The notes beneath the pieces were generated by a model. It did not search any database. It was not told where the DNA came from and worked only from the letters and a program-made list of their open reading frames with translations. Below, piece after piece: positions 60,949 to 64,000 of a stretch of 64,000 nucleotides of DNA. Origin of the DNA: a bacterium (GTDB taxonomy: Bacteria; Planctomycetota; UBA1135; UBA2386); contig JAUILN010000002.1 in assembly GCA_030432695.1 (NCBI GenBank), positions 434,001 to 498,000 on the forward strand, given 5' to 3'. Position numbers and translations under genes: made by a program. Numbering within the stretch: the first letter of the stretch is position 1; every line of letters starts with the position of its first letter.

Positions 60949-63393
60949 TCAGCGGTCGAGGTCGGCGAGGGGCGTCGGTGCGGGAAGCGACAGTTCGTAT
61001 CGCTGCCCCGGCGCGGCGGTGATCTCGAACTCGGCTGTCGTGGGATCACCGCCCCGGTAGGTGCCGTTGGCGGTCAGGCCGAGCGCGCCGTCATGGAGCT
61101 GCACGCGAAGATGCCCCAAAGGAAGCAGCAGCTCGAACGAACGCCGGCCGTCCCAGGTGGGGATGCGGTCTCCGCTCTCCCAGCTGCTGTCCGGCTCCGG
61201 GGTCCGGTAGCTGAACTGCACGCGGCCGACCAAAGACCTCATGCCCGCGCCCTCGCGAGGCAGCAGGTCCACACGCACCGGGACGAGTCCGGGCTCGAGG
61301 TCCAGTTCGACGCGCTGGCCCGGCCCCAGCTCCACCGGGCCGGAGTGGCGATGGAGCGTGATGCCGGTCACGAGGTCGGCGACCTCCAGGTGGAAGCGGC
61401 CCGGTCGCGACTCGAACGTGAAGCCTCCTTCCGCGTCGAGTGGGATCCTGAATCGCGCCGCGTCTTGCGGCCGTACCCAGCCCTCGCGGAGCTCGATCGT
61501 GAATCGACCGAAGTGCTCCGGAGCGACGCGGCAGCGACCGACCACGCGACCGGTGGCCAGCTGCTCCTCGGTGACACGGACCTCGACGTCGCCCCCCGCC
61601 TCGAGGTTCGCCAGCGGGAATCGCAGGACCGCGGGAACCGTCGTACCGCGAGTCAGCCGCGCGAGGGAAGGCCCGATCTGCTGCCCGGCATCGAACCGCC
61701 ACCGCAGCAGTCCTTCGGGTCCGAAGCGCAGCCCCAGTCCCGCACCCTGCGCGAGGTAGAGCTGTGGGCCACGTCCACCTCCCCTCCGAGGGGCCAACGA
61801 GTAGGCGAAGGTCGCCACGAGGTCGTCGTCCGACCTATCCGGCGGCAGGCGCAGCACGATCTCGCGACCGGCAGGGAGTTCGAGATCGGCGACGGCCCGT
61901 GGCTCGCTTCCCATGTCGAGGAAGGCCGCCGAGGAACTGCCGAGACCCGGCGCACTCGCCAGCACGTCCAGCTCGGCTCGCGGCAATCCACGCAGTTCGT
62001 AGCGACCTGCCGCATCGGTGCGCGCGGCATTCGGCGCGAGGCCGCCGACGAATCCGATCTGGACGCCGTCCGCCGCCCCGCGCTGCAGCCACAGCACGTC
62101 TGCTCCCACGACCGGCTCGCCCGCGGAATCGACGACCCGACCCGCGACGATCGCTTCGCGCTGCAGCCGGATCTCGATCTCGGCAGTCCGGTCGCCGAGC
62201 TCCACGTCGCCGAACCACGCGGCGTGACCCGTCGACCGCACGCGCAGTTCCGCTCGCGGCGAGGTGATCGGCGCCACGTCGAGGACGACGCGGCCCTCGG
62301 CATCGGTCGTCGGACAGTCCCCGAAGTCCCACGGCCCTCCCGCGGCGGGCAGGTAGGGCGGCCTGGGGTCGGTCGCCGTCCGCCGAGTCGCGGCGACCGC
62401 GAGGCGCGCGCCGGCCACCGGCCTGCCCGATACGGCGTCGACGACCCGCACCCGGATCCGCGGCGGCATGCGCCCGGGCTTCCCCGGCAGGGTCAAGACG
62501 ACGTCGTCGCTCGGCGCCTCCAGCACGTCGCTCGCGACGGCCCGACGCGTCGCCGGATCCACGCCTCGGATCCGCATCCGACCATGGCCCTGCCGGGTGA
62601 TCCGGAACCGACCTTCGGCGTCGGTGCGGAACGACGGGAGCAGGTCGTCGGCCGAAGCCTCGTAGCGGGCCTCGAGCAGGATGCCCGGAACCGGCGCGCC
62701 TTCGGCGTCCACGACGCGGCCGGAGACGTGACCGCTCCGCGTCAGCACGAGTTCCGACGGGGTGCCGGCCCGCGGCGCGGCGACCCAGGCGTCGTGGAAG
62801 CCGTCTGCCGTGATCGCGAGGCGTAGCCCTGCCCAGGGCGCACCGCGAAGTCGATAGGCGCCCTGCTCGTCGCTGCGCGTCGCCGTCCAGCTCCGCTGGG
62901 TGACACCGCCGAGACTCCAGGCCGGACCGACGAACGAGACCGCGCGGATCCGCGCGCCGACAACCGGCCGCCCTTCGGGGTCCCTGAGTGTCCCCGTGTG
63001 CACGGCACCTTCGGGCAACACCACGTCGCCCAGCCGCACGTGGCCGCCTCGGGCCTCGAGCAACGCCGAGCCCCGCACCTCCATCGCGAGGCGGCCGGGC
63101 GCCGCGACCAGCAGCAGCCAATCGGGCTGGACGAAGGTACGGAACTCGCCGCCGTCGTCGGCGCGGCACATCGGCCGGGCGAGCACGTCGTCGACGGTCC
63201 ACTCGAGGCTGTGCGCCGCGCGGTCGAGCGCAGAGAGGACCACCACCGCGGCACCTCCGATCGGCCGGCCCTGCAGGTCGACGATCCGACCGGAGAGTTC
63301 GATCGGGTGTGGAAGCGAGGAACGGTCGGTCTGCGCGACGGCGAGTGATGCGCACAACAGCGCGCATCCGAGCAGGTGCACGATGCGACGCAT
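60949..63393 (-). CDS. Carboxypeptidase-regulatory-like repeat protein (right cluster, C)
   Basis: 814 residues from ATG at 63393; an ATG at 63414 is possible. Signal peptide MRRIVHLLGCALLCASLAVA, close to that of cluster A. Ig-like units: 'LSGRIVDLQGRPIGGAAVVVL', 'GTLRDPEGRPVVGARIRAV', 'GRVVDAEGAPVPGILLEARY', 'TDAEGRFRITRQGHGRMRIRG', 'GRVVDSAGEPVVGADVLWL' and 'TDAAGRYELRGLPRAELDV'. It ends LPAPTPLADLDR. A and C are closest to one another (both have RQGHGR). First intact gene of the operon running down to mgtE, separated from B by palindrome E. Function unknown. Confidence 0.9.
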   Translation of the reverse strand: MRRIVHLLGCALLCASLAVAQTDRSSLPHPIELSGRIVDLQGRPIGGAAVVVLSALDRAAHSLEWTVDDVLARPMCRADDGGEFRTFVQPDWLLLVAAPGRLAMEVRGSALLEARGGHVRLGDVVLPEGAVHTGTLRDPEGRPVVGARIRAVSFVGPAWSLGGVTQRSWTATRSDEQGAYRLRGAPWAGLRLAITADGFHDAWVAAPRAGTPSELVLTRSGHVSGRVVDAEGAPVPGILLEARYEASADDLLPSFRTDAEGRFRITRQGHGRMRIRGVDPATRRAVASDVLEAPSDDVVLTLPGKPGRMPPRIRVRVVDAVSGRPVAGARLAVAATRRTATDPRPPYLPAAGGPWDFGDCPTTDAEGRVVLDVAPITSPRAELRVRSTGHAAWFGDVELGDRTAEIEIRLQREAIVAGRVVDSAGEPVVGADVLWLQRGAADGVQIGFVGGLAPNAARTDAAGRYELRGLPRAELDVLASAPGLGSSSAAFLDMGSEPRAVADLELPAGREIVLRLPPDRSDDDLVATFAYSLAPRRGGGRGPQLYLAQGAGLGLRFGPEGLLRWRFDAGQQIGPSLARLTRGTTVPAVLRFPLANLEAGGDVEVRVTEEQLATGRVVGRCRVAPEHFGRFTIELREGWVRPQDAARFRIPLDAEGGFTFESRPGRFHLEVADLVTGITLHRHSGPVELGPGQRVELDLEPGLVPVRVDLLPREGAGMRSLVGRVQFSYRTPEPDSSWESGDRIPTWDGRRSFELLLPLGHLRVQLHDGALGLTANGTYRGGDPTTAEFEITAAPGQRYELSLPAPTPLADLDR

Positions 63394-63538
63394 CGATCGC
63401 AACCGGCTTCGCATCGGCCACTCCTCTACCGCGGGCTTCCACCCCCCGACCTGCTCGATCCACATGCTCTGGATCGTAGTCCCCATCCGGACTGCGGTGC
63501 GTGTCCCGGATGGATCAGCCCGCGCCTCGGCCCACCAA

Positions 63539-63577
63539 GTCTGTCGTGGTTCGTGCCAGGCACGAACCACGACAGAA
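63539..63577. repeat. 39-bp palindrome, copy F
   Basis: The most perfect copy: arms GTCTGTCGTGGTTCGTGCC / GGCACGAACCACGACAGAA, only the outermost base unpaired. The following bases (63578-63597, ACGG-GGGTC-GCGGTCGAG) match the flank of copy E with three transitions; in E that flank is the end of a repeat-protein gene. The rest of 63394-63698 holds nothing else I recognise. So F seems to carry a decayed gene 3' end with it. Confidence 0.88.
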
Positions 63578-63698
63578 ACGGCGGGTCGGCGGTCGAGAAG
63601 ACCAGGAATCCGCACGCGGCTCGCCAGCGCATCACGGCAGGATCGCCGCAAGCAGGTCCGCCCTGCGCACCGCAGCCGCGACGGCTCCTGCCATCCGA

Positions 63699-64000
63699 TC
63701 AGGCGAAGCAGCCCAACGCCGACGAGTCCCGAGCCGACGCCTGGCGGTAGACACGCGCCCCCGAGAGTCCGAAGCCGAGCCCCTTGGATCGAGCGACTAC
63801 CGGCAGGTCGCCGCCTTGGTTCCGGAAGACGCGCTCCAGGGTTTCGGCGCCACCGAGCCGGAGGTAGCTGTCCTTGGCCATCGCGAAGCACGGCGGACTG
63901 CCGAAGTCGCAGCGATCGCAGACGTACAGCTCGTCGAGTGCCAGCGGAGGTTCGCTGGAGCGGCACCGCCCGAACTGCTCCAGATCCTCGGGATACCAGC
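63699..64000 (-). CDS. Cys-rich protein, C-terminal part
   Basis: The last 99 residues of a gene that starts beyond the right edge; stop TGA at 63699. Four Cys near the visible start are spaced C-x14-C-x2-C-x6-C (FGRCRSS, YVCDRCDF, SPPCFAM), which could bind zinc or iron. The rest is mixed ('LGGAETLERVFRNQGGDLPVV', 'LGFGLSGARVYRQ'). A shorter start at an internal ATG is possible but would lose the Cys. No family is recognised. It is in the same direction as the repeat-protein operon. Confidence 0.6.
   Translation of the reverse strand, partial: WYPEDLEQFGRCRSSEPPLALDELYVCDRCDFGSPPCFAMAKDSYLRLGGAETLERVFRNQGGDLPVVARSKGLGFGLSGARVYRQASARDSSALGCFA

Noticed and set aside
60876..61049. N-terminal extension of the repeat-protein gene at 58425
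   Set aside because: It reads through palindrome E and the 3' end of the next gene; the signal peptide begins at 60875.

Overview
The window is very G+C-rich, densely coded on both strands, and dominated by large exported proteins with signal peptides and beta-rich repeats, plus ECF sigma factors paired with Hanks-type Ser/Thr kinases. There is no rRNA, tRNA, CRISPR array or core housekeeping gene. Beta-helix/FG-GAP proteins, carboxypeptidase-regulatory-like (Ig-fold) repeat proteins, an ECF sigma overlapping a kinase-FGE fusion, and octaheme c-type cytochromes together point to a planctomycete, probably one of the deep high-GC lineages. That assignment is inference from gene families.

Layout. 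(1) 1-12416: five tandem minus-strand genes for carboxypeptidase-regulatory-like repeat proteins, the first cut by the window edge and the third carrying a frameshift at a C5 run. Perfect or near-perfect 39-bp palindromes sit just 3' of several of their stops. (2) 12546-14665: a membrane-anchored RNase Sa-type ribonuclease overlapping its barstar inhibitor by 4 bases, then a Ser/Thr kinase. (3) 14890-25207: four exported proteins; three are beta-helix plus FG-GAP proteins, two of them a tandem duplication. (4) 25218-32089: a small membrane protein overlapping an octaheme cytochrome, then two paralogous large exported proteins. (5) 32170-44319: a putative clan GH-D-like glycoside hydrolase, several exported proteins, a kinase-TPR protein, an ECF sigma factor, a tail-anchored coiled-coil protein, and a LamG/TSPC-like exported protein. 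(6) 44406-45713: a Uma2-family protein and a DUF3592-like membrane protein. (7) 45719-53893: a segment bracketed by 178-bp direct repeats of the 3' end of mgtE. It holds IS91-type transposase remnants near both ends and carries a zinc metalloprotease, a kinase-FGE fusion and an ECF sigma factor. (8) 53718-64000: mgtE, a lipobox-bearing beta-barrel-like protein and three more carboxypeptidase-regulatory-like proteins chained by 4-base ATGA overlaps, ending in a Cys-rich partial gene.

Themes. First, at least seven otherwise unrelated exported proteins end in the same kind of C-terminal module of roughly 110-130 residues, and another has it internally; it may be an unrecognised sorting or anchoring domain. 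Second, the 39-bp palindrome family (core GTGCC-N-GGCAC) occurs only downstream of minus-strand genes here and behaves like a REP or terminator family. Third, the direct repeats suggest that about 8 kb was inserted between a once-adjacent convergent DUF3592/mgtE pair; the three differences between repeats are all synonymous. Fourth, two subfamilies of carboxypeptidase-regulatory-like paralogs, five and three strong, lie at the two ends of the window and have different C-terminal signatures.
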